A stretch of 12,614 nt of DNA, from positions 1 through 12,614 of the forward strand of contig USOC01000008.1 of assembly GCA_900556245.1 (NCBI GenBank), in the 5' to 3' direction. The DNA is from an uncultured Prevotellaceae bacterium. GTDB taxonomy: Bacteria; Bacteroidota; Bacteroidia; Bacteroidales; Muribaculaceae. Under the pieces are notes generated by a model that saw only the letters and a program-made list of their open reading frames with translations, did not search any database and was not told where the DNA came from. How positions within the stretch are numbered: position 1 is the stretch's first letter; every line of letters starts with the position of its first letter. A program made the translations under genes and the position numbers. This document shows positions 1-6,890 of this stretch, one piece after another.

Positions 1-22
1 CCGGAACCGACAATTGCTATAT

Positions 23-1102
23 TCATAGATTCTTGTATTTAATGTTTTTGCCAATCAGCAAAAACGAAAGGATACGATTTTTTTCAATTACAAAGACAGC
101 TCCAAGTGTGGCAATCGCAATGAAAAATGCGAAGAACGCAGCTGTCATTATTGACGGGAGAAAAGTCAATTCAACGGCACGCAGCATTTCCTGCAAGGGT
201 GTCAGCGGAAAGAGGAAAAAGTAGTGGAGCAGGTAGATGCCCAAACTTTTGTTGCCCAACAGCGTGAACCAGCGCTTGAAAATTCCCGGCTTTGAGTCGG
301 TGTCTGTCCCCGTGATTTTGTATATGATTCCAAACACCATCAGCATCAGGCTGACGTGAAGAGCCGGTTGGGCAGCATAGATGAACTTTTCCGGCAGGTT
401 TGGAAATTCCCACCAGTATGCGGAGTAGTACCATGAACAGAAAAACGCCAAAGCTGACAATATGAAGCAAAGGTCGGATGACGCCAATCGGCGGAAGACC
501 ACTTCATATTTGCGGGCAAATATTCCGGCAAAGAACACGGGAAAGAACCTGGTGAGCAGTCCGATGCCGGCAGGGTCGAAGTTGGTTGCCGGGTCGGAGA
601 TAAGCGGTGATGCGTAAATCAGACCGAGATAGGCAATGACAGTGGCGGAAAGTTGCAGCCAGAAGCTTTTCAGCCAACGGAACAGGATGCCGACAGCCGC
701 ATAGAGGATTACCAGCTCGAAGAGTGCCGGCGTAAACCAATATCCGTCTTTCCAATAGCTTGTGAGCATCTGCGGAATGGACTCGCTGAGAGGAGAGTGA
801 AGCCGGCTGTGGGGGAAATATACCATCCATAGAGAGCTGACGACAAAGAACGGTACAATCAGCTGCCAAAAGCGTTTTGCAATCGAAGGTGTGGAAAAAT
901 CCTTGTTTTCTGTTCTCCGATAGGTGAAATATCCGCTGATGAAGAAGAATACAGGCATGTGGATTTCTCCGATGAGTTTGAAGGCGACAGCCGAGTCGAT
1001 GTCGCGGATGCACATCGTCAGTACATGTCCCATAATCACCAGATAGATTGCGATGCCTTTCAATACGTCGAACGACGTCATTCTGTGTTGTCCTGCTGCC
1101 AT
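23..1102 (-). CDS. Membrane acyltransferase, acyltransferase-3 (OafA-like) family
   Basis: A 359-residue polytopic inner-membrane protein with the hallmarks of the acyltransferase-3 family, which moves acyl groups (often acetyl) onto sugars of surface polysaccharides. The N-terminus FDVLKGIAIYLVIMGHV contains the family Gly-His pair (residues 25-26). A second helix follows with HMPVFFFISGYF (residues 48-59), then YWFTPALF (121-128), which matches the family's WF-x-P-x-L-F helix. About ten hydrophobic segments are visible, and the length is normal for the family. The ATG at 1102 lies 6 nt after the upxY stop, so the two genes are almost certainly co-transcribed; an ATG at 1081 (MTSFDVLKG) is an alternative start. 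The stop lies 22 nt from the window edge, so later operon genes are not visible. An acyl-modifying role in capsule or O-antigen synthesis is inferred from the UpxY context; the actual acceptor is unknown. Confidence 0.88.
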   Translation of the reverse strand: MAAGQHRMTSFDVLKGIAIYLVIMGHVLTMCIRDIDSAVAFKLIGEIHMPVFFFISGYFTYRRTENKDFSTPSIAKRFWQLIVPFFVVSSLWMVYFPHSRLHSPLSESIPQMLTSYWKDGYWFTPALFELVILYAAVGILFRWLKSFWLQLSATVIAYLGLIYASPLISDPATNFDPAGIGLLTRFFPVFFAGIFARKYEVVFRRLASSDLCFILSALAFFCSWYYSAYWWEFPNLPEKFIYAAQPALHVSLMLMVFGIIYKITGTDTDSKPGIFKRWFTLLGNKSLGIYLLHYFFLFPLTPLQEMLRAVELTFLPSIMTAAFFAFFIAIATLGAVFVIEKNRILSFLLIGKNIKYKNL

Positions 1103-1108
1103 ATTTCG

Positions 1109-1645
1109 TTAGCCAATTTTTTCGATAAGGGACTGATGGATGTAGGCCGTAGCCACGGCAATGATTCCGGGGATGCAGACTACTACCCGCCGGTCGCCTT
1201 TTATGCGCATAAAAGAGCCTTCCAGACCATTGAAAATACCTCCGGTGATTCGGACACGGTCGCCTTTGTGCAGGGCAACGGCTTCTGAGTCAAGATATAT
1301 GAGCCCTTCGTCGAGAGAGCCGGAAGCAATGATGAAGTTGTGCATTTCTGTTTCCGGAACTGTGATGGGAATGTTCTTTTCGCGATCCATCATATATCTG
1401 ATGGGTAGTCGGGTAGTCGTCTTGTATTCCGCCATTTCCTCTTGGCTCATCCGTATGAATATCAGGTTATGTACAGAAGGGACAAGTCGGCGATGGCGTT
1501 TCCCGTTTTTTTCGAAATAGCGGTATTGCATCGGGATGAAATTTTCCACACCGATTGCGTCCAGTTCGTCTTTGACCTTCATCTCTCTATTATAGGTCAC
1601 GCGGATTGCATACCATTGGCGATTGTCTTGCCTTTCTTCGTTCAT
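1109..1645 (-). CDS. upxY: UpxY-family transcription antiterminator (NusG paralog)
   Basis: A 178-residue cytoplasmic NusG-like protein. Residues 10-105 form the NGN domain, starting with the typical WYAIRV and including the LIFIRM strand (61-66). Residues 125-150 carry a KOW motif (KGDRVRITGG, then NGLEG). UpxY proteins of Bacteroides are encoded at the head of capsular polysaccharide operons and keep RNA polymerase from terminating early in their own operon; the same role is inferred here. An in-frame ATG at 1732 would add 29 residues, but that extension runs through the promoter boxes at 1671-1702, so the ATG at 1645 is chosen. The RNA leader would then be only about 20 nt, unlike the long leaders on which characterised UpxY proteins act. 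The next gene is an acyltransferase, not the UpxZ-type gene that often follows. The symbol is used in the family sense only. Confidence 0.9.
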   Translation of the reverse strand: MNEERQDNRQWYAIRVTYNREMKVKDELDAIGVENFIPMQYRYFEKNGKRHRRLVPSVHNLIFIRMSQEEMAEYKTTTRLPIRYMMDREKNIPITVPETEMHNFIIASGSLDEGLIYLDSEAVALHKGDRVRITGGIFNGLEGSFMRIKGDRRVVVCIPGIIAVATAYIHQSLIEKIG

Positions 1646-1670
1646 ATTCCGATTGGCTTCTGCCTGAATG

Positions 1671-1702
1671 CAAAAGTAGTAATCAAAAGCTAATCTCCCA
1701 AA
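1671..1702 (-). promoter_or_regulatory. Bacteroidales promoter of the upxY-acyltransferase operon
   Basis: Read on the minus strand, TTTG (1702-1699) is followed after exactly 20 nt by TACTTTTG (1678-1671). This matches the Bacteroides consensus TTTG / TAnnTTTG in all fixed positions. Transcription should begin near 1664-1668, about 20 nt before the ATG at 1645. The match excludes the longer upxY start at 1732. Confidence 0.75.
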
Positions 1703-1798
1703 TAATTTTCGATAGTCAAGGACTAACGGCATACTGTTTATTATGTCTAAAATATATTTCTAAATAATAAACAATGCGCTTCCGAGTTGAAAAATAAT

Positions 1799-1806
1799 TA
1801 CCTTTG
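1799..1806 (+). promoter_or_regulatory. -7 box of the propeller-amidase operon
   Basis: TACCTTTG followed by CGG is a full match to the Bacteroidales -7 box TAnnTTTG. No good TTTG lies at the expected distance upstream; the nearest candidate is AATG around 1773-1776. A start near 1810-1813 would give a leader of about 235 nt before the ATG at 2047. Confidence 0.6.
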
Positions 1807-1810
1807 CGGG

Positions 1811-2046
1811 GAGGAGTTGTTGATAAATCTCTTCTTTATAGACACAGAGTCTGACAATTAACCGAATTGCCTATGAAAAAATAATGTAATCTTTAAAAGC
1901 AGACGTTTGTCGACGGATAAAGCGTCAGTGGATATCTCCATCTGCCGGTTCTCGGCATCGTTGGAAAAAATAGCTCAAAAGCAGCCAGTATTAGCTGTAA
2001 ACAACAGAAAACAAACCATTCTAACAATAACCTAACAAAAAACTTT
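1811..2046 (+). promoter_or_regulatory. Long, apparently structured 5' leader of the propeller-amidase operon
   Basis: The leader holds a series of short complementary arms. These are GAGGAG/CTCTTC (1811-1816 with 1829-1834, one G-U pair); AGAC/GTCT (1840-1843 with 1849-1852); GACG/CGTC (1912-1915 with 1923-1926); TGGA/TCCA (1929-1932 with 1937-1940); and GCAG/GCTG-type arms at 1981-1985 with 1994-1998. GCAGA/TCTGC (1899-1903 with 1941-1945) could close the two middle hairpins into a three-way junction. Bases 1944-1945 could instead pair within GCCG/CGGC (1944-1947 with 1953-1956), so two alternative folds are possible. The final 45 nt are A-rich and unstructured, as is usual before strong Bacteroidota start codons. 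I do not recognise a known riboswitch class. Hand-found pairings of 4-6 bp can arise by chance. Confidence 0.35.
1873..1889 (+). other. Leader mini-ORF (Met-Lys-Lys-stop) overlapping a start-stop pair
   Basis: ATG AAA AAA TAA at 1873-1884 is followed, with one shared base, by ATG TAA at 1884-1889. Minimal ORFs and start-stop pairs in a leader can hold or recycle ribosomes. Here they lie between the first hairpins and the possible three-way junction. There is no Shine-Dalgarno sequence, and the region is A/T-rich, so chance is quite possible. Confidence 0.25.
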
Positions 2047-2964
2047 ATGAGAAAAATTTTTATTTCGGCGTTCTTATTGTGTGCCGGTATGTTTGCCAAT
2101 GCACAATTGCTGAAGGTGTCGACTGTCGAAAAAGTTGCGCTTCCGGCAGATGCAAAGGTCTCTTCGGCAACGATGAGTCCCGACGGCAATTTTGTAGTCT
2201 TGTCCTATCTGAACAAGGCCGGTCTTGACAAATTTGACTTGAACACAAAAAAGTCCACCCAAATCAGTGCCAGCGGTTCAAGCTACGACCTGAAGATTTC
2301 GTCCGACAGCAAATCCGTTATTTTCCGAGAAAGTGTAGTGAAGCCAAATCGTATGCGCTACACTGCCCTTAAAGGCGTGGATTTGGCTCTTGGCAAAGAA
2401 ATCGTTCTTGTTGATGCCACGCGTAATCTTCAGGGATTCAACGTTGTAGGAGCAAACGTGTCGGCTGTAGAAAACGGTCGGTTGAAAGCGCGGAATCTGA
2501 TGGGGGTACGGGCGACTTCCGTTCCGGTGGCGTCAATCGACAAGGGACAGCTTTGCATCACGGTCAATGGCAAGACTACCGTCATTTCGCCACAGGGTCA
2601 GGAAGGACAGAGCTATCTGTGGCCTTCCGTGTCGCCCGACGGGACGAAAGTCGCTTATTATCTGGCGGCAAAAGGTTGCTATGTTTGCAATATCGACGGG
2701 TCTAATCCTGTGTATCTCGGCATTTTGCGTGCTCCGAAGTGGTACAATGAAGAAATCATCGTCGGAATGCGCGACCACGACAATGGTCATTTCGTGACTG
2801 AATCAGCGGTTTACGCTTCCGCTATTGACGGCAGCGAGGAACAGCTACTGACCGACAAGACGGTGATGGCCATGTATCCGTCGGCCAATGCAGAAGGCTC
2901 AAAAGTCGCTTTCACGACTCCGAACGGTGACCTTTATATCATTCATGTAACTACAGCCAAATAA
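2047..2964 (+). CDS. Secreted TolB/PD40-type beta-propeller protein
   Basis: A 305-residue exported protein. A signal peptide (MRKIFISAFLLCAGMFANA) is probably cut before Gln20. The mature part carries PD40/TolB-like blades with the S-P-D-G turn: MSPDGNFVVLSYL near residue 43, ISSDSKSVIF near 84, WPSVSPDGTKVAYYLA near 192, and NAEGSKVAF near 281. There is no lipobox and no catalytic motif, so it is most likely a binding or scaffold propeller in the periplasm or on the surface. Its stop lies 8 nt before the start of the large amidase, which suggests co-transcription and a joint role in handling peptidoglycan; that role is inference. It lacks the N-terminal TolB domain, and I see no Pal, TolA or TolQ/R gene nearby, so it is not TolB itself. 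The start is supported by the signal peptide and the A-rich tract just upstream. Confidence 0.8.
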   Translation: MRKIFISAFLLCAGMFANAQLLKVSTVEKVALPADAKVSSATMSPDGNFVVLSYLNKAGLDKFDLNTKKSTQISASGSSYDLKISSDSKSVIFRESVVKPNRMRYTALKGVDLALGKEIVLVDATRNLQGFNVVGANVSAVENGRLKARNLMGVRATSVPVASIDKGQLCITVNGKTTVISPQGQEGQSYLWPSVSPDGTKVAYYLAAKGCYVCNIDGSNPVYLGILRAPKWYNEEIIVGMRDHDNGHFVTESAVYASAIDGSEEQLLTDKTVMAMYPSANAEGSKVAFTTPNGDLYIIHVTTAK

Positions 2965-2972
2965 GCGTCGGT

Positions 2973-5900
2973 ATGAAACTGAAATTCATTTTAGCATCCA
3001 TGGCCTTGGCTACTGTCGGCACAGGTCTTTATGCGCAGTCGGCATCGGATTTGCGCGTGTATATCAACCCAGGACACGGCAGCTGGACCAGCAACGACCG
3101 TCCGATGAACACCATCGGACGCAAGCCCTACAGCGACCCGGAAAACGTCGACACGACAGGGTTCTTTGAGACGAACACGAATATCCGCAAGGGTCTGGCA
3201 TTGCTCGACAAACTGGCGGAATACGGATTGAAGTTCGACCGCAGCCTGAACCAGACGAATGAGAATCCGGCACGTGTCGGCGCTGCGCTCGACATGCGCA
3301 ACAACATCGTCATGAGCCACGTCAAAGCCGGACCGTATCCTACGGTCAAGATGGGAGGCGATCCCAAGTTGGCAGAAGCCTACAATAGAAATTTGTCGGA
3401 GGTTGCTGCCGAAGTGGAAGCCAACAATTTTGATTTGTTTATCTCCATTCACTCCAATGCAGCGGCGGGTACGACAGCCAACTATCCGCTTTTCCTCTTC
3501 CGGGGAGAAGACAGCCGTGCGGAGGTGGCAGGCAGCGACGAGATGGCGAAAGCCTGCTGGAAGTATGCCTACGGCAACGAACACATGCAATGGTCGTACT
3601 ATTCGATGACCAATATGAATATCCGCGGAGACTGGGACTTCTATGGAGGGCATAGTGTCGGAGCCCTCGGGTATGACGGTTACCTTGGCGTGTTGAAGCA
3701 CGGTGTTCCCGGCTTTCTCGTAGAAGGCTATTTCCATACTTACGATCCCGCTCGCCAAAGAGCCATGAATTTTGATGTCTGCCGTCATGAAGGGACGCTT
3801 TATGCGCGCGGCATCGCCGACTACTTCAGGCTGGAGAAAGAGAAAACGGGCGAAATCTACGGAATTGTCCGCGACCTTCACGAGAAATTTACGCATACAG
3901 GCTACAAACCGGCCAGTCGTACGGACGATGTCTACAAGCCTCTGAATGGTGTGACTGTCAATCTGCTGAAAGGCGGTAAGGTGGTGAAGACGCTGACGAC
4001 CGACAATGAGTGGAACGGAGCGTTTGTGTTTACCGGCCTGGAACCGGGCGAATACTCGCTGACCTATTCCGCAGAAGGCTATAAGGAAGCGTTTGAGGAA
4101 TATCTGGCGCCGGTCACTGTGACGGCCGCCAACACGACTTATGTGAAAGCGTTCCTTGAGTCGGAAAGCTATACGCCGCCGGCAAGAGTCTATGTCAACT
4201 ATCCGGATCCGATCGAAGGAATCGGCGGTTATGGCGTGGCAGGCAAGTATGTTCTTGACGACAACGCAACTGTAGCCGAACCGCTGAAGGAACAGCTTGC
4301 AGGCAAGACCGTACGCCGTCAGATTGTCCGCAACGACCGTCTGTTTGTCCTTGCGCTTGATGAGGCCAACGAGCCGTATATCTATATGGTTAACCTGACG
4401 GACAACACGGTGGCTCAGATCAGCACGGAAGGCTTGACATTGGAAGGCAACAAGGACTTGAAGATTTCGGATATCGCCTTCACGGCCGACCATGTTCTCC
4501 TTGCTACAAGCTATGGCGAAAACCAATTTGGCAATGACCAAATCAAGGAGGGTGACGAACGCGGTGAATGCGCCATCTATAAGTGGGCGAACGACGACAA
4601 GGGCCTTCCTGCCGGAGCCCCCCAAAAGTGGTTTGGCACTCAGAATTCAGGAAACTATTATAACGCATTGACCGGAAAGACTCTTGCTTATTCCGGAACA
4701 GCAGAGGAAGGAGCGGCGATGATTACGGCGCAGACCACAGGTAGCAGCACCTCGTTGCGTTTCGTTGAACTGGGCGTCGCTAACGGAACGTTGGCAACGA
4801 CTACGTTCATCAATAAAAATGTTTCTGCAGAGTCAAATTATACCGCCAACAAACTGGGTGACGATTTCCAACTGACCGTTTCACCCCTTGCCGACAACCA
4901 ATGGGTAATCGACGGCTCGAAGACAACGGCTCTCGAATGGCAAACAGCCGGCCAGAACATTGACGCTCCTTTGATGGGGCAAATCGATGCCGAACTGATG
5001 GCGGCAGAGGCTAACGGTGCATCGTTCTTCAAGTTTGCCGGACGTTCGCTGATGGTAGCTCCGGCAGTCAACAACGGAGAAGTGACCGGAGCATTGCTCT
5101 TTGATGTCACAGACGGTCTGAACCAGGCGAAAGTTGTGGAGACAAACTTCGACATTACTCCGATAAAAGCGACTTACGCTTCTGCTGCCGGACGTGCGGT
5201 AGTGGAAACAAACGACGAAGGAGCGGTGACCAATCAATATTTCGACTTCTGGCTTGTAGCTGACGGGAAGGTTATGAAAAAGACTACCAAAGGCGTAGAG
5301 CAGCCGAAGTTCCGCGCTGAATATGCTTATGATCTCTCCGCAGTCCGTACCGACAATGCTTATAACGTAACGTTCAAGACAACCGGCGACGCTGTGGCTG
5401 CAAACGTAGTGCTTGAAAAGGACGGCAGCGAGCCTATCGTCTATCCGGTAGCGTTGACACCCGGTGAGAAGGAGGCTTCGTTGGAAATCCTTGCTGAAGA
5501 AATTCCGGAAGGCGAATATACATGGAAGGTGGAAGTGGCAAGCAATCCGATTCCTTCTGCCAACCTTGTGTTCTCCGCATTGTCGTCGTCACGCGGCTTG
5601 GTAATCGACCGCAATCCGGAAAGCAAATATTTCGGACGTGCATACGTCGGTGACCCGTACGGAACGAAGGGTATCTATGTGTTCAATCCTGATTTGACGC
5701 AGGTCAATGACGCTCCTTATTTCACAGAAGATTTCAAGGACGGGAACACAGCCTCTCCCTATCGTCTGGCTATCCGAGAGAATGGAGACATCGTGATTGC
5801 GGACTGGAGCGACAAGCATGCCGGACTCTGGGTGTTTGACCCTGCCGACAATACGAAGTTGACCAGCCTTTTTGCCGGAGACAAAGATGCTGCCGGCGCA

Positions 5901-6803
5901 TATACTTACGAAGGTAAGGTGATTGGAGGTGGTTCGACCGGCGCATGGTTCTATGGTAGCGGAGCAGATCAGAAAATGTTTGCTTTTGTCGAAGACTATC
6001 CGACGGGCAACAGTGGCAACTGGCTTGTCGGCTATAACGTGGGTGAAGCAAAGACTATCACCGAGGTGCCGTTCGTTCAATTTGAAGATTCAAAGAGTCG
6101 TCTTGCCAATACCGACGTGAACGTGCTTGTGAATGAAAAGGGTGTATGGTGTGCTCAGAACCGTGGCGCAGGCAACAATTCAGCACCCAACCCGGGATTT
6201 ATCCTTTATGACTTTGACGGCAGCACCTTGTTCAATTCGTCAGCCCTTGAGGACCTTGACGGTTGTGCTCGCGGCGGCATGGCGTTGAGCGATGACTTCT
6301 CTAAATTTGCTGTAATCGATGCTTCGAAGCACATTATTGTTTACAATGTGACATGGGAAGGTAAAAAACCGACATTCTTGAAAGATTATTCGATTTCAGT
6401 GGATGCGGCAGACGGCTCTTGCTATCAGATGCAGTTTGACCAGGCCGGCAACCTCTTTGTCGCAAATCGCAACGGATTTAAGGTCTATGCATTGCCCGAT
6501 GAGAACCCGTTGGCTGTAACTCCGGCTCCTGCTTCCGTTAAGATTACGGGAATGGCCGGTGCAGAAGAGAATGTGGCGGAATCGGCAGAACTTCGCGTGT
6601 TCCCGAATCCGGCAACTACAACCGTAAATGTTGAGGTCGGCGCGGAAATCGAATCGGTGGCTGTCTATAGCCTTGCCGGAGCGATGATGAGCGTTGATGT
6701 GGAAATCTTCGGAACGACGGCAACTGTCAACGTGGCAGACCTTGCTGCCGGCACTTATCTTATCCGCGTGAACGGACAGACAGCGAAGATTATCAAGCGA
6801 TAA
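2973..6803 (+). CDS. T9SS-exported N-acetylmuramoyl-L-alanine amidase, multidomain
   Basis: A 1276-residue protein with a signal peptide (residues 1-21, ending LYA). Residues 27-285 form an Amidase_3 zinc amidase, which cuts the bond between N-acetylmuramic acid and L-Ala of peptidoglycan. The expected residues are visible: His35 in YINPGHG, Glu66 in FFETNTNIRKG, His160 in ISIHSNAA and Glu251 in FLVEGYFHT. Residues 294-395 resemble a carboxypeptidase regulatory-like beta-sandwich (GVTVNLLKGGKVVKTL, then FVFTGLEPGEYSLTYSAEGY). Residues 405-780 and 872-1195 look like beta-propeller or repeat regions, with a fibronectin-like stretch near 785-870 between them. The last 70 residues are a T9SS type A sorting domain (LRVFPNPATTTVNVEV, then AAGTYLIRV). 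Export and surface anchoring or release by T9SS are therefore predicted. It follows the TolB-like gene by 8 nt. Most bacterial amidases of this family are far shorter. The propeller assignment is from fold-like patterns and is less certain than the two ends. Confidence 0.9.
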   Translation: MKLKFILASMALATVGTGLYAQSASDLRVYINPGHGSWTSNDRPMNTIGRKPYSDPENVDTTGFFETNTNIRKGLALLDKLAEYGLKFDRSLNQTNENPARVGAALDMRNNIVMSHVKAGPYPTVKMGGDPKLAEAYNRNLSEVAAEVEANNFDLFISIHSNAAAGTTANYPLFLFRGEDSRAEVAGSDEMAKACWKYAYGNEHMQWSYYSMTNMNIRGDWDFYGGHSVGALGYDGYLGVLKHGVPGFLVEGYFHTYDPARQRAMNFDVCRHEGTLYARGIADYFRLEKEKTGEIYGIVRDLHEKFTHTGYKPASRTDDVYKPLNGVTVNLLKGGKVVKTLTTDNEWNGAFVFTGLEPGEYSLTYSAEGYKEAFEEYLAPVTVTAANTTYVKAFLESESYTPPARVYVNYPDPIEGIGGYGVAGKYVLDDNATVAEPLKEQLAGKTVRRQIVRNDRLFVLALDEANEPYIYMVNLTDNTVAQISTEGLTLEGNKDLKISDIAFTADHVLLATSYGENQFGNDQIKEGDERGECAIYKWANDDKGLPAGAPQKWFGTQNSGNYYNALTGKTLAYSGTAEEGAAMITAQTTGSSTSLRFVELGVANGTLATTTFINKNVSAESNYTANKLGDDFQLTVSPLADNQWVIDGSKTTALEWQTAGQNIDAPLMGQIDAELMAAEANGASFFKFAGRSLMVAPAVNNGEVTGALLFDVTDGLNQAKVVETNFDITPIKATYASAAGRAVVETNDEGAVTNQYFDFWLVADGKVMKKTTKGVEQPKFRAEYAYDLSAVRTDNAYNVTFKTTGDAVAANVVLEKDGSEPIVYPVALTPGEKEASLEILAEEIPEGEYTWKVEVASNPIPSANLVFSALSSSRGLVIDRNPESKYFGRAYVGDPYGTKGIYVFNPDLTQVNDAPYFTEDFKDGNTASPYRLAIRENGDIVIADWSDKHAGLWVFDPADNTKLTSLFAGDKDAAGAYTYEGKVIGGGSTGAWFYGSGADQKMFAFVEDYPTGNSGNWLVGYNVGEAKTITEVPFVQFEDSKSRLANTDVNVLVNEKGVWCAQNRGAGNNSAPNPGFILYDFDGSTLFNSSALEDLDGCARGGMALSDDFSKFAVIDASKHIIVYNVTWEGKKPTFLKDYSISVDAADGSCYQMQFDQAGNLFVANRNGFKVYALPDENPLAVTPAPASVKITGMAGAEENVAESAELRVFPNPATTTVNVEVGAEIESVAVYSLAGAMMSVDVEIFGTTATVNVADLAAGTYLIRVNGQTAKIIKR

Positions 6804-6826
6804 TTCGTGTTGGTTCAATAAATGAA

Positions 6827-6868
6827 AAGAGGACGTATCGGCACCCGATACGTCCTCTTCTCATTTTT
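6827..6868. terminator. Bidirectional rho-independent terminator between convergent genes
   Basis: A perfect 15-bp stem (6827-6841 with 6845-6859) with a CAC loop lies 23 nt after the amidase stop and is followed by a T-run at 6864-6868 on the plus strand. On the minus strand the same stem is followed by TTCATTTATT, so it can also end the GDPD transcript coming from the right. Confidence 0.85.
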
Positions 6869-6870
6869 CG

Positions 6871-6885
6871 CCGCGGCTGGCGCGG
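6871..6885. repeat. GC-rich hairpin just after the GDPD stop codon
   Basis: CCGCG and CGCGG (6871-6875 with 6881-6885) flank a 5-nt loop, 5 nt beyond the end of the GDPD gene. It has no T-run of its own and probably acts as part of the terminator region or as a 3'-end stabiliser. Confidence 0.4.
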
Positions 6886-6890
6886 ACCGG

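Noticed and set aside
1713..1725. TAGTC-AAG-GACTA small inverted repeat upstream of the upxY -33 box
   Set aside because: Only 5 bp with a 3-nt centre; no matching copy on the other side of the promoter to suggest an invertible segment.
1646..1732. Longer upxY start at 1732 adding 29 residues
   Set aside because: The extra stretch contains the -33 and -7 promoter boxes, and the NGN domain begins right after the ATG at 1645.
1750..1759. AAATATATTT palindrome between the divergent promoters
   Set aside because: Short and in A/T-rich sequence, so it is expected by chance; no second copy was seen nearby.
2991..4625. A 544-codon open frame antisense to the amidase
   Set aside because: It mirrors the codon use of the real gene, has a basic, Cys- and His-rich composition, no recognisable domain, and no promoter or terminator of its own.
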